Assembly (NCBI GenBank): GCA_011056555.1
Contig: DSEQ01000015.1
Coordinates: forward strand, 1-47,878
Length of the DNA stretch: 47,878 nt
Source of the DNA: Candidatus Zixiibacteriota bacterium
GTDB taxonomy: Bacteria > Zixibacteria > MSB-5A5 > JAABVY01
Direction: 5' to 3'
Below are positions 32,579 through 41,440 of this stretch, one piece after another. A program made the translations under genes and the position numbers. How positions within the stretch are numbered: the stretch's first letter is position 1; every line of letters begins with the position of its first letter. A model generated the notes under the pieces. The model did not search any database, had not been told where the DNA came from, and saw only the letters and a list, made by a program, of their open reading frames with translations.

Positions 32579-34198
32579 ATGAAAGCTGCAAAGGTCTCTC
32601 TGATTGTGGCTATTTTCGTCTTTGTAGTCTGTGCAAGTCTGGTTGCCGATGTCCCACATTTTTTTAATTATCAGGGACGGCTGATGGATGATGCCGGTAG
32701 CCCAATGAATGCTACAGTGGAATTGGACTTTGGGATATATGCAGATGAACCTGGTACCACTTTGCTATGGCACGAGGTACATCCGTCGGTTTCTGTAAAT
32801 GATGGTCTCTTTAATGTCTATCTCGGAACGGGTAATATTCTGCCTGATTCCTTATTCGATGGTTCGGTTCTGTGGCTGGGAATAAAGGTCAATGATGGTC
32901 CGCTTATGGAGCCGCTCACACCTTTTATTGCTTCGCCCTATTCATTCCGTGCAATTCATGCTGACACTGCTGTGTATGCCTTGAATGCACCTGCTGGTAC
33001 GAGTGTATGGTCTCAATCCGGAAATTATGTCAGACTTCCGGATGTCAATGATTCAGTGGGTATCGGCGTACTCAATCCAGTTGAGAAACTACATGTGGGG
33101 GGTAATCTGTTGTTGGGTGCCTATGGCGATATCAGGTTCAGCCCGGATAACACGAGAATAAACTGTGAATCGAACGATTTGAGAATTCGTGCCCAAAGCG
33201 ATCTCTACCTAGAGCCGTATGATGATCTGTATATAAAGAGGCGAGATGGCAGTACCTCCATGAAGGTTGAAGTTGATAATAGCAGGGTTGGAATCCGAAC
33301 GCTCAGTCCAACTCACCCACTCACCGTCAATGGTGAAATAGCTTTACAAAAAACTGATGAGACTAAGTTCCACATGAATTACTATTACAATGGCTTTAAT
33401 ATATCCGAGACCAATGTTGCGGATTACCGTTTATATATTGAAGAAGGCGGCAATGTTGGTATTGGCACAAACAGCCCCACAGAAAAGCTTTTTGTCAACG
33501 GCAATACTTATGTCGCTGGCACCTTTCATGCCGATGTATTTGAGCCTGACATAATCGACAAGGATAATATCGTTGACGAAGTCGGGCTCGGTTATGCGTC
33601 TTATTATTCTCCCGGTCTAGACTTAACGCTAGATTATGTATCCTATCTGTCAAAGGAAATTACAGTTCCCACATCTGGATATGTTCTGGCAATTGCTAAT
33701 GCAAATTTCACTCTTGAGCATGGTGTCAGCGGCAGCACTGGTGTCAGAATGGCTGTCTCTGATATGCCTACTGGTTTGAATGGAAGTATGTATCAAGCAT
33801 TCCTTCTTGGTTACGATGTACCCTCAGGCGATTATACAACGACCATCCCCTGCCAGAGATTATTCAATGTATCCGCTGGCACTCACACTTTCTATTTGAT
33901 AGCCATGAGGATATATGATAATGCTGCCAGCATAAATCGGGAACAAATGTCATTGCTATTTATCCCGACAGGCTATGGCAGCAAGGATGGGGTTGTCACT
34001 GCAGAGGCGCCTGATAATTTTAATGAGGCAGATGCGACTCAAATGGATTTGAAAGCGGCAAATTCTTCTGAAGCCGATAACTCTGCAGTTGAGCCGGCCT
34101 CTGACAGTTATGACAGACGCTTGGAAGAGCGGGTAGAATCGCTTTCAGCTCAAATAGAAGAATTGAAAAGGCGCATGGAGGCATACGAAAAGGAATAA
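32579..34198 (+). CDS. Secreted fibre-like repeat protein, paralogue 3
   Basis: 539 residues from the ATG at 32579 (GGAGG upstream; the frame is open to 32462 but without a site). The N-terminal half tracks paralogue 2 (VPHFFNYQGRLMDDAGSPMN, GDIRFSPDNTRINCESNDLR). The segment NGFNISETNVADYRLYIEEG...GTFHADVFE instead tracks paralogue 1, so the gene is a mosaic. C-terminal module and coiled coil (RLEERVESLSAQIEELKRRM) as in the others. It converges on the gmhA-like gene with only 14 bases between stops. Probably secreted and trimeric; function unknown. Confidence 0.8.
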   Translation: MKAAKVSLIVAIFVFVVCASLVADVPHFFNYQGRLMDDAGSPMNATVELDFGIYADEPGTTLLWHEVHPSVSVNDGLFNVYLGTGNILPDSLFDGSVLWLGIKVNDGPLMEPLTPFIASPYSFRAIHADTAVYALNAPAGTSVWSQSGNYVRLPDVNDSVGIGVLNPVEKLHVGGNLLLGAYGDIRFSPDNTRINCESNDLRIRAQSDLYLEPYDDLYIKRRDGSTSMKVEVDNSRVGIRTLSPTHPLTVNGEIALQKTDETKFHMNYYYNGFNISETNVADYRLYIEEGGNVGIGTNSPTEKLFVNGNTYVAGTFHADVFEPDIIDKDNIVDEVGLGYASYYSPGLDLTLDYVSYLSKEITVPTSGYVLAIANANFTLEHGVSGSTGVRMAVSDMPTGLNGSMYQAFLLGYDVPSGDYTTTIPCQRLFNVSAGTHTFYLIAMRIYDNAASINREQMSLLFIPTGYGSKDGVVTAEAPDNFNEADATQMDLKAANSSEADNSAVEPASDSYDRRLEERVESLSAQIEELKRRMEAYEKE

Positions 34199-34212
34199 TC
34201 AATATTAAGAAA

Positions 34213-34818
34213 TCAGGCCTCTTCCAGGGCAAGTTTCTCGGTGAGCTCGGCGATGGTGTGAAGTATAAAAGTGTGTTCTTCCTGTATACGCATGGTGGAG
34301 TCGCCCGGCACAGTGATTGAGTAATCGCAGTGCTCGATACATTTACCGCCTTTCCCGCCCAGAAGGCCCACGCGGGTTATCCCTTTCAGGCTGGCGGCCT
34401 CGAGCGCTTTTATGATATTCTCGGAATTGCCGGAAGTTGAAATGGCAATCAGAACATCACCCTTCCGGCCCACTCCCTGCACCTGGCGGGCGAATACATG
34501 ATCGAAACCATAGTCGTTTCCAGCAGCAGTCAGGATAGAACTATCGGTCGTCAGGGCCACTGCCGAAATAGCCGCACGCTCCACACGGGCGGTCAGGCGC
34601 ACGATCATCTCGGCCGCGAAATGCTGGCAGTCGGCCGCCGAACCGCCATTCCCGCACAGCATGATCTTCCCACCCTGCGACAGGCAATCGCGGAGGACTT
34701 TGGCCACCTCGATGATCGCATCCGGGTAACCATTCTTTCCAGCCCGGATCATCTTCTCGCGATCCGCCATGGAATTGTAGATATGCTCTTTTAACTCATC
34801 ACTCAACTTCGATCTCAC
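34213..34818 (-). CDS. gmhA: GmhA-like phosphosugar (SIS) isomerase
   Basis: 201 residues, one SIS domain. The signature GGKIMLCGNGGSAADCQHFA, then AEMIVRLTARVERAAISAVAL, GDVLIAISTSGNSENIIKAL and IQEEHTFILHTIAELTEKL are those of phosphoheptose isomerase (sedoheptulose-7-phosphate to D-glycero-D-manno-heptose-7-phosphate), including the Zn-site Glu and His residues (EEHTFILH). DiaA-type proteins share the fold, but the metal residues favour GmhA. The GTG at 34818 overlaps the upstream GGGP synthase stop by 20 bases; a TTG at 34806 is an alternative. It is the last gene of the pgsA-to-gmhA string. Confidence 0.85.
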   Translation of the reverse strand: MRSKLSDELKEHIYNSMADREKMIRAGKNGYPDAIIEVAKVLRDCLSQGGKIMLCGNGGSAADCQHFAAEMIVRLTARVERAAISAVALTTDSSILTAAGNDYGFDHVFARQVQGVGRKGDVLIAISTSGNSENIIKALEAASLKGITRVGLLGGKGGKCIEHCDYSITVPGDSTMRIQEEHTFILHTIAELTEKLALEEA

Positions 34819-35566
34819 TCTTTATATTTGTATGAATCGCCTCTGAAAACTCTGCCAGAAGATTGTGGGTACCTTCTTTCTCAAAGAAATTTCCGACCAC
34901 CACGAATGATGCTCCTGCAATCACCTTGGCACGGGCATCCTCGGGCGAGGTTATTCCTCCACCTGCTATAATTGGTATATCGGCATATTCAGAGACCTTC
35001 GTTATAATTTCTTCCGGCACTGAATAAAGAGCCCCGCTGCCGGCCTCCAGATACAAAAGCCGCATGCCCATATATTGCGCAGCCAGTGCGTGCACTTTGA
35101 CCAGGTCCGGCTTGTCAGAGGGTATCGGCATGGAGTTGGAGACATATTGCACCGAGGTTATTCGGCCGGATTCGATTAAAATATACCCGGTTGGAATCGG
35201 CTCGATTCCGGCCGCTTTAATAAGCGGAGCACCCTTGACCTGCTCGCCAATCAAATACTCCGGATTGCGGCTGGAAATAAGCGTCAAAAACAGGATTGCG
35301 TCTGCGTTGCTGGAAATCTGCTGGGATGATCCCGGAAAGATAATTACCGGCTTATTCGCTTCCGATTTGATTATCTTTATAGTATCCTCAAAATTGTTTG
35401 ACAGAAGAAGAGAAGCGCCGACAAGGAACGCATCAACACCTTCAGCGTCAGCAATTCTGATAAACTCCGGCAGCTTATCCATCTGATTTTCATCCGGATC
35501 GACAAGCAGCAGAAAGCCTGCACCTTTTTTATCCCGAATCTCGAGAAGTTTCTGAAAAACGCTCAA
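34799..35566 (-). CDS. Geranylgeranylglyceryl-phosphate synthase (PcrB/GGGPS family)
   Basis: 255 residues, TIM-barrel. It starts at a TTG directly after the alaS TAG (AAATAGTTG). Key segments: LLLVDPDENQ (metal-binding Asp), DAFLVGASLLL, PVIIFPGSSQQI, ADAILFLTLISSRNPEYLI, PTGYILIESG, RLLYLEAGSGA (substrate Tyr/Glu) and PIIAGGGITSPEDARAKVIAGASFVVVGNFF (phosphate site). It joins sn-glycerol-1-phosphate to a polyprenyl diphosphate by an ether bond, the first committed step to archaeal-type lipids. Group II enzymes of this length occur in Bacteroidetes and related phyla. It is translationally coupled to alaS and gmhA. Product chain length cannot be read here. Confidence 0.88.
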   Translation of the reverse strand: MSVFQKLLEIRDKKGAGFLLLVDPDENQMDKLPEFIRIADAEGVDAFLVGASLLLSNNFEDTIKIIKSEANKPVIIFPGSSQQISSNADAILFLTLISSRNPEYLIGEQVKGAPLIKAAGIEPIPTGYILIESGRITSVQYVSNSMPIPSDKPDLVKVHALAAQYMGMRLLYLEAGSGALYSVPEEIITKVSEYADIPIIAGGGITSPEDARAKVIAGASFVVVGNFFEKEGTHNLLAEFSEAIHTNIKSEIEVE

Positions 35567-38167
35567 CTATTTTCCGCCTTCACTTGAGATAAAATCTCTC
35601 AGACAATCTTTAAACTCATTCTCATCAAAGTCGGCTTTCGTTCCACCCTGGGCAAAATGAGGTTTGCCGCCTCCGCGACCCGAAAATCTGTCGTTCACTT
35701 TCTTGATCGCCTTCTGGGCGGTAATGCCAATATCGATTGCTGAGGGCGAGGCCGCAATAAAATAATTTCTGCCATTAGTCAGTCCCACCAGAGTCGGCTT
35801 TTTCGATTCCTTGATCTGGTCAGTATATGTCAACGCCGCATCACGTCCTGAAACTTTATCAACAATCAGCATTACACCGTCAACTTCCTCACCGGTTGTA
35901 ACCTTGCTTTTTACTGAAGCCTTCTCAGCTTTCCGTTTAATCTCATTCAACTCGCGCGCGAGCTTTTTCTCTGTTTCAGTCAATGCGATAACTCTCTCAA
36001 CCAGGCTCTCACTGGGAACTTTAAGGATCTGTGAGGCTGCCTCGGCCTCCTCACGCTTCTTGCGCAGGTAATTGATGGCGTTCTGACCGGTAACAGCCTC
36101 TATCCGGCGCATGCCGGAGGCTATCGCAGATTCCGAGACGATCACAAACAGACCGATTTCCCCGGTCGACTGTACATGAGTTCCACCGCAAAGCTCTCTT
36201 GAGTATCCTTCCACCTCGACCATCCGCACATCCTCGCCATACTTCTCCCCAAACAGCGCCATCGCGCCCTTGGCTTTCGCGGTATCAAAATCTGTAATGG
36301 TCCACTTGACCGGGCGGTTTTCCAGAACAACAGCATTAACCTTGTCCTCGATTGCCTTCAATTCCGAGGGCTCCACCGCTTTGAAATGCGTGAAGTCGAA
36401 GCGCAGCCTGTCTGGAGCCACCAGCGATCCCGCTTGACGGACATGGTTCCCCAGCACCTCCTGCAAAGCCTTATGCAATAAATGGGTGGCTGTATGATTT
36501 CGCTGAGTCGGCTTCTGATACTGTGCGTCAACACGAGCGGTCACAGTCTTACCGACAAAATCATGAATATCTCCGACCCTGTTCCTTCCGATATGCAGCG
36601 CAGTCTCACCCTGCTTCTGTGTGTCCTCAACTTCGAATTCGAAACCGCCATTTCTGATTATGCCCTTATCGCCAATCTGCCCGCCGGATTCAGCATAAAA
36701 TGGGGTCTTTCTCAAAACGGCGATAAGTTTGCCGTCTTTGTCGGTTTCAAAAACGTTTATCAGCTCAGTTTGAATTTCAAATTTATCGTCATAACCGGTG
36801 AATTCAGATTTAACATCTATATCGATTGTTTTTCCACCGTACACCACACCCTTCGACCTGTAATCCTCTTTGCTCTTTTCCTGCTGTTTGGCCAGCTCCT
36901 TCTCAAAACCTTTTTCATCAACCGTCAAGCCGCGCTCGCGCGCCATAACCTGGGTCAGGTCAAGCGGGAAACCATAGGTATCGTATAGTTTAAATACCTC
37001 CTCGCCGGGAATAGTCTTGCCGCCCGCTGATTCTACTTTTTCGGCCACACGATCAAACAGCTCAAGACCGACATCCAGGGTCTCTCCAAAGCGCTCCTCC
37101 TCAGCCTTGATAATGCTGGACACATATTCGAGCTTCGATTTCAAATAGGGGTAGGCATCACTCATTATCTCGGTAACGGTCCCCGACAGTCTATAAATAA
37201 AGGGCTCCTGCATCTCCAGGAGGCGTCCATGCCGTGCCGCACGTCTCAGGATTCTGCGCAGTACATAGCCGCGCTTCTCATTAGAGGGAACCGCTCCATC
37301 GGCAAAGGCGAATGTCAATGCACGGATATGGTCAGCGATCACTCTGTGCGACAATCCTTCTTTGCCGATTACATACTTCTTCCCGGTGATCACCTCGATC
37401 TGCCTGATAATCGGCATGAAGAGATCACTCTCATAATTTGTCTCGGCGCTCTGAAGCACACACGCGAACCGTTCCAGGCCCGCTCCGGTATCCACCGATG
37501 GCTTGGGAAGGGGCGTAAGTGTCCCGTTCTCATCATGGTTGAACTGCATGAAAACCAGGTTCCACAGCTCAACGAAGCGGTCGCCGTGACCGTTGACATG
37601 CGATGGCGGCCCGCCGTAGTCGAACTTCTCGCCGCGGTCTATATGGATTTCGGCGCATGGTCCGCAGGGTCCGGTGTCGCCCATGCTCCAGTAATTTTCC
37701 TTCTCATCAAAGCGCAGGATACGGTCACCCAGTTCCGGCGCAATCTTTTTCCAGAGTTCAAAAGCCTCGTCATCATCGACAAAAACTGTGGCCCAGAGAC
37801 GCTTGGGATCGAAGCCGTAATGTCTGGTCATCAATTCCCAGCAATAATAGATTGCTTCTTCTTTGAAGTAGTCTCCAAACGAGAAGTTGCCCAGCATCTC
37901 GAAAAATGTATGGTGGCGGGCGGTCTCGCCCACGTTTTCAAGATCATTGTGTTTGCCGCCGGCGCGGATGCATTTCTGCGAGGATGTCGCGCGCGAATAG
38001 GGGAGAGACTCCTCGCCCATAAAGACCCGCTTGAACTGGTTCATCCCGGCGTTGGCGAAAAGAATCGTGGGATCATCGTGAGGCACCAGCGATGACGATT
38101 CCACCTCTGTATGATCATACTTTTTGAAATAATCCAAAAATTGCTTTCTAATCTCAGAGCTCTTCAT
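35567..38167 (-). CDS. alaS: Alanyl-tRNA synthetase
   Basis: 866 residues, full length. It has the class II aminoacylation core (MKSSEIRKQFLDYFKKYDHT, ANAGMNQFKRVF, RATSSQKCIRAGGKHNDLEN, HHTFFEMLGNFSFGDYFKEE), the editing domain with HTATHLLHKAL and CGGTHVQSTG (Zn-binding His/Cys), and the C-terminal DHHA1/C-Ala domain with GRGGGKPHFAQGG. It charges tRNA-Ala and hydrolyses mischarged Ser and Gly. The ATG overlaps the recX stop by 14 bases, and the TAG abuts the GGGP synthase start, so it sits inside a coupled operon. Confidence 0.97.
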   Translation of the reverse strand: MKSSEIRKQFLDYFKKYDHTEVESSSLVPHDDPTILFANAGMNQFKRVFMGEESLPYSRATSSQKCIRAGGKHNDLENVGETARHHTFFEMLGNFSFGDYFKEEAIYYCWELMTRHYGFDPKRLWATVFVDDDEAFELWKKIAPELGDRILRFDEKENYWSMGDTGPCGPCAEIHIDRGEKFDYGGPPSHVNGHGDRFVELWNLVFMQFNHDENGTLTPLPKPSVDTGAGLERFACVLQSAETNYESDLFMPIIRQIEVITGKKYVIGKEGLSHRVIADHIRALTFAFADGAVPSNEKRGYVLRRILRRAARHGRLLEMQEPFIYRLSGTVTEIMSDAYPYLKSKLEYVSSIIKAEEERFGETLDVGLELFDRVAEKVESAGGKTIPGEEVFKLYDTYGFPLDLTQVMARERGLTVDEKGFEKELAKQQEKSKEDYRSKGVVYGGKTIDIDVKSEFTGYDDKFEIQTELINVFETDKDGKLIAVLRKTPFYAESGGQIGDKGIIRNGGFEFEVEDTQKQGETALHIGRNRVGDIHDFVGKTVTARVDAQYQKPTQRNHTATHLLHKALQEVLGNHVRQAGSLVAPDRLRFDFTHFKAVEPSELKAIEDKVNAVVLENRPVKWTITDFDTAKAKGAMALFGEKYGEDVRMVEVEGYSRELCGGTHVQSTGEIGLFVIVSESAIASGMRRIEAVTGQNAINYLRKKREEAEAASQILKVPSESLVERVIALTETEKKLARELNEIKRKAEKASVKSKVTTGEEVDGVMLIVDKVSGRDAALTYTDQIKESKKPTLVGLTNGRNYFIAASPSAIDIGITAQKAIKKVNDRFSGRGGGKPHFAQGGTKADFDENEFKDCLRDFISSEGGK

Positions 38168-38819
38168 CGAAATTATATTCCTCGTTGTCGATAGTTTTTA
38201 AGAAATCATCGGTCGCTCTTCTAATCGCGTCGTATCCGAATCCTCTGTAGCCTAAAAAGTTGCGAATTTTCAGCTTTAAGTCAACCGATTTCTGTTTCAG
38301 AAGTCTATTTCTGTTTTTCTGCAGGAGATTAAACGCCAGTTCCTCCTCGGATGTTTCCCGCATCGCCTCGGATATTACCTCGCCTGCGATTTCGCGATCC
38401 ACTCCTTTGTTCCTCAGCTCCGACATCAGCATCCGGCTTCCGCGCGGTTTTGAAAGAAGCCGTGATTTAACATAAGCCTCGGCAAATTCACGATCGTCAA
38501 GATAGCCGTTTTCCATACACTTTTTGATGACCGGATTTATGACCTCATTGGGGAAGCCCCTCTTCTGCATTTTCATGCGCAACTCCAACTGGCTGTGGGG
38601 GCGCATGGTCAGCAGGCGGTAGGCAGTTTCGGAAGCCCGAAAGTAATTCGATTCCAGCTCGATCTCTTCTACGATTTTGGGTGGAACATCGACACCCTCT
38701 TTAAGCTGCAGCTTCTCCACAAGATAATCCGGCACAGTACACAAAAACTTCTTCCCAACAAACAGATTAAACCGATCCTTGTGGTATTTGACTCGTTTAA
38801 GGGCGGTGATTACAGGCAT
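38154..38819 (-). CDS. recX: RecA regulator RecX
   Basis: 221 residues from the ATG at 38819 (MPVITALKRVKYHKDRFNLF); an open frame to 38864 runs into the REP element and is not used. Three RecX three-helix repeats are visible: ASETAYRLLTMRPHSQLELR, GYLDDREFAEAYVKSRL...RGSRMLMSEL and FLGYRGFGYDAIRRAT. RecX binds within the RecA filament groove and limits its activity. The gene would normally be near-contiguous with recA; here a 0.9-kb RAYT/REP insertion separates them. No strong ribosome binding site precedes the ATG. Confidence 0.9.
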   Translation of the reverse strand: MPVITALKRVKYHKDRFNLFVGKKFLCTVPDYLVEKLQLKEGVDVPPKIVEEIELESNYFRASETAYRLLTMRPHSQLELRMKMQKRGFPNEVINPVIKKCMENGYLDDREFAEAYVKSRLLSKPRGSRMLMSELRNKGVDREIAGEVISEAMRETSEEELAFNLLQKNRNRLLKQKSVDLKLKIRNFLGYRGFGYDAIRRATDDFLKTIDNEEYNFDEEL

Positions 38820-38851
38820 AGAGCTTGCACTATATACTTCAGTATTCAACT

Positions 38852-38926
38852 CTGGGTGCCCCAAGCTTCAGCTTGGGAAGTTCTTTTCGAATAATATCCG
38901 CACCCAATCTAAAGATTGGGTCACCC
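38852..38926. repeat. REP pair flanking the RAYT gene, copy A
   Basis: 75 bases identical to copy C (39666-39740). It has two hairpins: CCCAAGCT-TC-AGCTTGGG (38860-38877) and ACCCAATCT-AA-AGATTGGGT (38902-38921), framed by GGGTG and CACCC. This is a typical BIME-like double REP. Confidence 0.9.
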
Positions 38927-38988
38927 GGAGACTTTCCTTTATCTTTATGAGAAATCGTTTGCATAATCGACATTCCGATTAATTAACG

Positions 38989-39020
38989 ATATCTGGGTGC
39001 CCCAAGCTTCAGCTTGGGAA
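38989..39020. repeat. Single REP hairpin, copy B, 3' of the RAYT gene
   Basis: GATATCTGGGTGCC followed by the CCCAAGCT-TC-AGCTTGGG hairpin (39001-39018), the left half of the A/C repeat. It lies 11 bases from the RAYT stop. Confidence 0.85.
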
Positions 39021-39028
39021 TTCGAATT

Positions 39029-39562
39029 TTAAACATTCTCAAGTCCATCGATTTCAATTGGGATATTCTTATCTCCCTGATACCAATTAAAGCTTGACCA
39101 TTTCCATTTTTCAGGTCTTTCAACCAGGTTTTGGTTGACAGGATTTTTATGACAGTATCGAATTTTCTCAATTATTGTATCAATTGACCTGCAATTATGA
39201 TCATAACATCTGTATTTCCAAAATGAGAAGCCACTATTGCTTTGAGGATGTTTCAGATTATTCAGACTACTCGGATTAGTTATCTTTAGATATTCAATTG
39301 ATCTTCTTGCCGAAAGCGCCTTTAATCTGCCAATTATGGCACCGATCTGAATTCCGTTGGGAGGCCACAACACTAAATGCACGTGATTAGGCATAATCAC
39401 ATATCCCAGTATTTTTATGTTTTGTTCAGTTCTTAGCTTGTCCAATTCTTCAAGAAATATTTTAATTATATTTTCATCAGTTAACAGCTTTTGACTCTTG
39501 TAGCAGCCAAAAGTTACAAACCTTGCAGTTCCGAGATTGTCGTAGTGTTTTAATTTGGTCAT
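39029..39562 (-). mobile_element. REP-associated tyrosine transposase (RAYT, Y1 HUH)
   Basis: A complete 177-residue coding gene, MTKLKHYDNLGTARFVTFGC to the end. HUH motif His60-Val-His62 in MPNHVHLVLWP and single catalytic Tyr136 in IRYCHKNPV, followed by WKWSSFNWYQGD. These are the hallmarks of TnpA-REP / transposase IS200-like RAYT proteins, which nick REP hairpins as single strands. It is flanked by REP copies A, B, C and a degenerate D, so this is a full REPtron. It sits between recA and recX, in the same orientation as both. No disabling change is seen, so it may be active. Confidence 0.92.
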
Positions 39563-39575
39563 AGCGTCAATTATA

Positions 39576-39602
39576 AGCCTAACCTTTAGGTTGGATCACC
39601 CG
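39576..39602. repeat. Degenerate REP, copy D, 5' of the RAYT gene
   Basis: CCTAACCTTTAGGTTGG with one mismatch in the stem, followed by ATCACCC. It resembles the second hairpin of copies A and C. Confidence 0.6.
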
Positions 39603-39665
39603 TACCTTTTTCTTCACATAATAAAACTTCATCTGAACCAACGATATTCGGATTAATAACGATAT

Positions 39666-39740
39666 CTGGGTGCCCCAAGCTTCAGCTTGGGAAGTTCTTT
39701 TCGAATAATATCCGCACCCAATCTAAAGATTGGGTCACCC
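39666..39740. repeat. REP pair flanking the RAYT gene, copy C
   Basis: 75 bases identical to copy A (38852-38926), including both hairpins, between the RAYT gene and the recA stop at 39782. Confidence 0.9.
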
Positions 39741-39781
39741 TGTATATACACGACTAATACCAAAGAACGTTCAAATACAGT

Positions 39782-40849
39782 CTACTTCGCCTTCGCTTCT
39801 TCTTTTTGCTCTTCCGGCTTCTTCTCTTCGGGTTTGGCGGTTTCAAAGAGGCCGTATTTCTCGCGGATGGCGCGGTCGATCTCATCCCGGATTTCAGCAT
39901 TCTCGGTCAGGTATGCCTTGGCGTTCTCGCGTCCCTGACCCAGGCGTTCACCCTTGTACGAGTACCATGCACCCGACTTTTCGACTATATCGAAATGCGC
40001 GCCCAGATCGATCAGCTCGCCCTCGCGGGAGATGCCCCTGCCATAGATGATATCGAATTCAGCATCTTTGAAGGGAGGCGCCAGCTTATTCTTGACCACA
40101 CGCACGCGAGTCCTGGAACCAATCATCTCGCTGCCCTCTTTGAGAGCGGCGATCCGCCTGATATCCAGGCGCACAGAGGAGTAAAACTTGAGCGCATTGC
40201 CGCCGGTGGTGGTTTCGGGATTGCCGAACATCACGCCGATTTTCATGCGGATTTGATTTATGAAGATCAGGCAGGTTTTCGATTTCGAGACAGTTCCGGT
40301 CAATTTACGGAGCGCCTGAGACATCAGCCGTGCCTGCAGGCCCATGTGTGCATCGCCCATCTCGCCCTCCAGCTCGGCACGCGGCACCAGGGCCGCCACG
40401 GAGTCGACCACGACAACATCTATAGCCCCTGAACGGACCAGAGTGTCTGCAATTTCAAGAGCTTGCTCACCCGTATCGGGCTGGGAAATAAGAAGATTGT
40501 CAGTGTCCACTCCGAGATTACGGGCATAATTGGCGTCAAACGCATGCTCAGCATCTATAAAAGCCACCACCCCGTCTTTCTTCTGGGCTTCGGCGATGAT
40601 ATGCAGTGAAAGCGTGGTTTTGCCCGAGGCCTCCGGGCCATAGATCTCGACCACCCGCCCGCGCGGCACCCCGCCCAGCCCGAGCGCGATATCCAGTGTT
40701 ATCGAGCCGGTTGAGATTGCAGGCACCCTCTGGACAACATCCTGGTCGCCCATCTTCATGATCGAGCCCTTGCCGAACTGCCGTTCGATCTGCGTCATCG
40801 CATGTTCAATAGCCTTGCTCTTATCCGTTGATATTTTGCTGTTACCCAT
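39782..40849 (-). CDS. recA: Recombinase RecA
   Basis: About 355 residues. The ATG at 40849 is 8 bases after AAGGA; a second ATG at 40858 touches that site and is less likely. Motifs: Walker [53 protein letters not shown] (loop 2 DNA contact), and an acidic/lysine C-terminal tail ([14 protein letters not shown]). It forms ATP-dependent filaments on single-stranded DNA for recombination and SOS induction. Its start overlaps the thpR stop, so it is coupled to the upstream operon. No SOS box is seen because it lacks its own promoter region. Confidence 0.98.
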   Translation of the reverse strand: MGNSKISTDKSKAIEHAMTQIERQFGKGSIMKMGDQDVVQRVPAISTGSITLDIALGLGGVPRGRVVEIYGPEASGKTTLSLHIIAEAQKKDGVVAFIDAEHAFDANYARNLGVDTDNLLISQPDTGEQALEIADTLVRSGAIDVVVVDSVAALVPRAELEGEMGDAHMGLQARLMSQALRKLTGTVSKSKTCLIFINQIRMKIGVMFGNPETTTGGNALKFYSSVRLDIRRIAALKEGSEMIGSRTRVRVVKNKLAPPFKDAEFDIIYGRGISREGELIDLGAHFDIVEKSGAWYSYKGERLGQGRENAKAYLTENAEIRDEIDRAIREKYGLFETAKPEEKKPEEQKEEAKAK

Positions 40850-40850
40850 C

Positions 40851-41423
40851 TCAACCATCCTTTTCTGGTGTTTTCAATTTGATGACTTTTTGAGGTATGT
40901 ATGTCGGTCCTTCGCGTTTCAAAATGCTCTGAAAAAACACTACCTCGTCGATCATAAAGTCATCCGTTTCAAAATCAACATCCTTGAACATATTGGTTAA
41001 TCTCTCAATCAGCCGGGTACTTTTGACCCTTCCAATTGTAAGGTGCGGGGAGAAGCCGCTCTTTTCCCGTGCAAAACCAAAGCCCAGCATAGTTTCATCG
41101 ATCTTGTTCGCCAGGGCCTTCAGGCTGTCCGCACCCTTGTTAATCCCGACCCAGATCACACGCGGACGTCGTATGTTGGGAAAAGCTCCTATGGCCTTTA
41201 GATTAAACTGAAATGATGTATCATTTGTCAATGACTTTTCGAGAGAATCGAAAATTTCCGGCAACGCCTCTTCATCCACCTCACCCAGAAATTTAAGAGT
41301 GACATGGAGATTCTCAGGCCTGACCCATTTCACATCGGTGTCGGATTTTTTCAGATCCTTTATCAAATCGGCAATCATTTCTCTCTGATTTGATGATATT
41401 TTTACCGCTATGAATGAACGCAT
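40851..41423 (-). CDS. thpR: RNA 2',3'-cyclic phosphodiesterase (2H family)
   Basis: 190 residues. The two HxTx motifs of the 2H phosphoesterase superfamily are present: His40 in [13 protein letters not shown] and His127 in [22 protein letters not shown] is the usual start. The enzyme opens 2',3'-cyclic phosphate RNA ends to 2'-phosphates; older names are LigT or 2'-5' RNA ligase. It lies between cinA (17-base gap) and recA (overlap). Length is normal for the family. Confidence 0.92.
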   Translation of the reverse strand: MRSFIAVKISSNQREMIADLIKDLKKSDTDVKWVRPENLHVTLKFLGEVDEEALPEIFDSLEKSLTNDTSFQFNLKAIGAFPNIRRPRVIWVGINKGADSLKALANKIDETMLGFGFAREKSGFSPHLTIGRVKSTRLIERLTNMFKDVDFETDDFMIDEVVFFQSILKREGPTYIPQKVIKLKTPEKDG

Positions 41424-41440
41424 GTGAATAATCCGGTTAT

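Noticed and set aside
38852..39740. CRISPR-like array of repeats.
   Set aside because: The repeats are palindromic REP units around a RAYT transposase, with no regular spacers and no cas genes.
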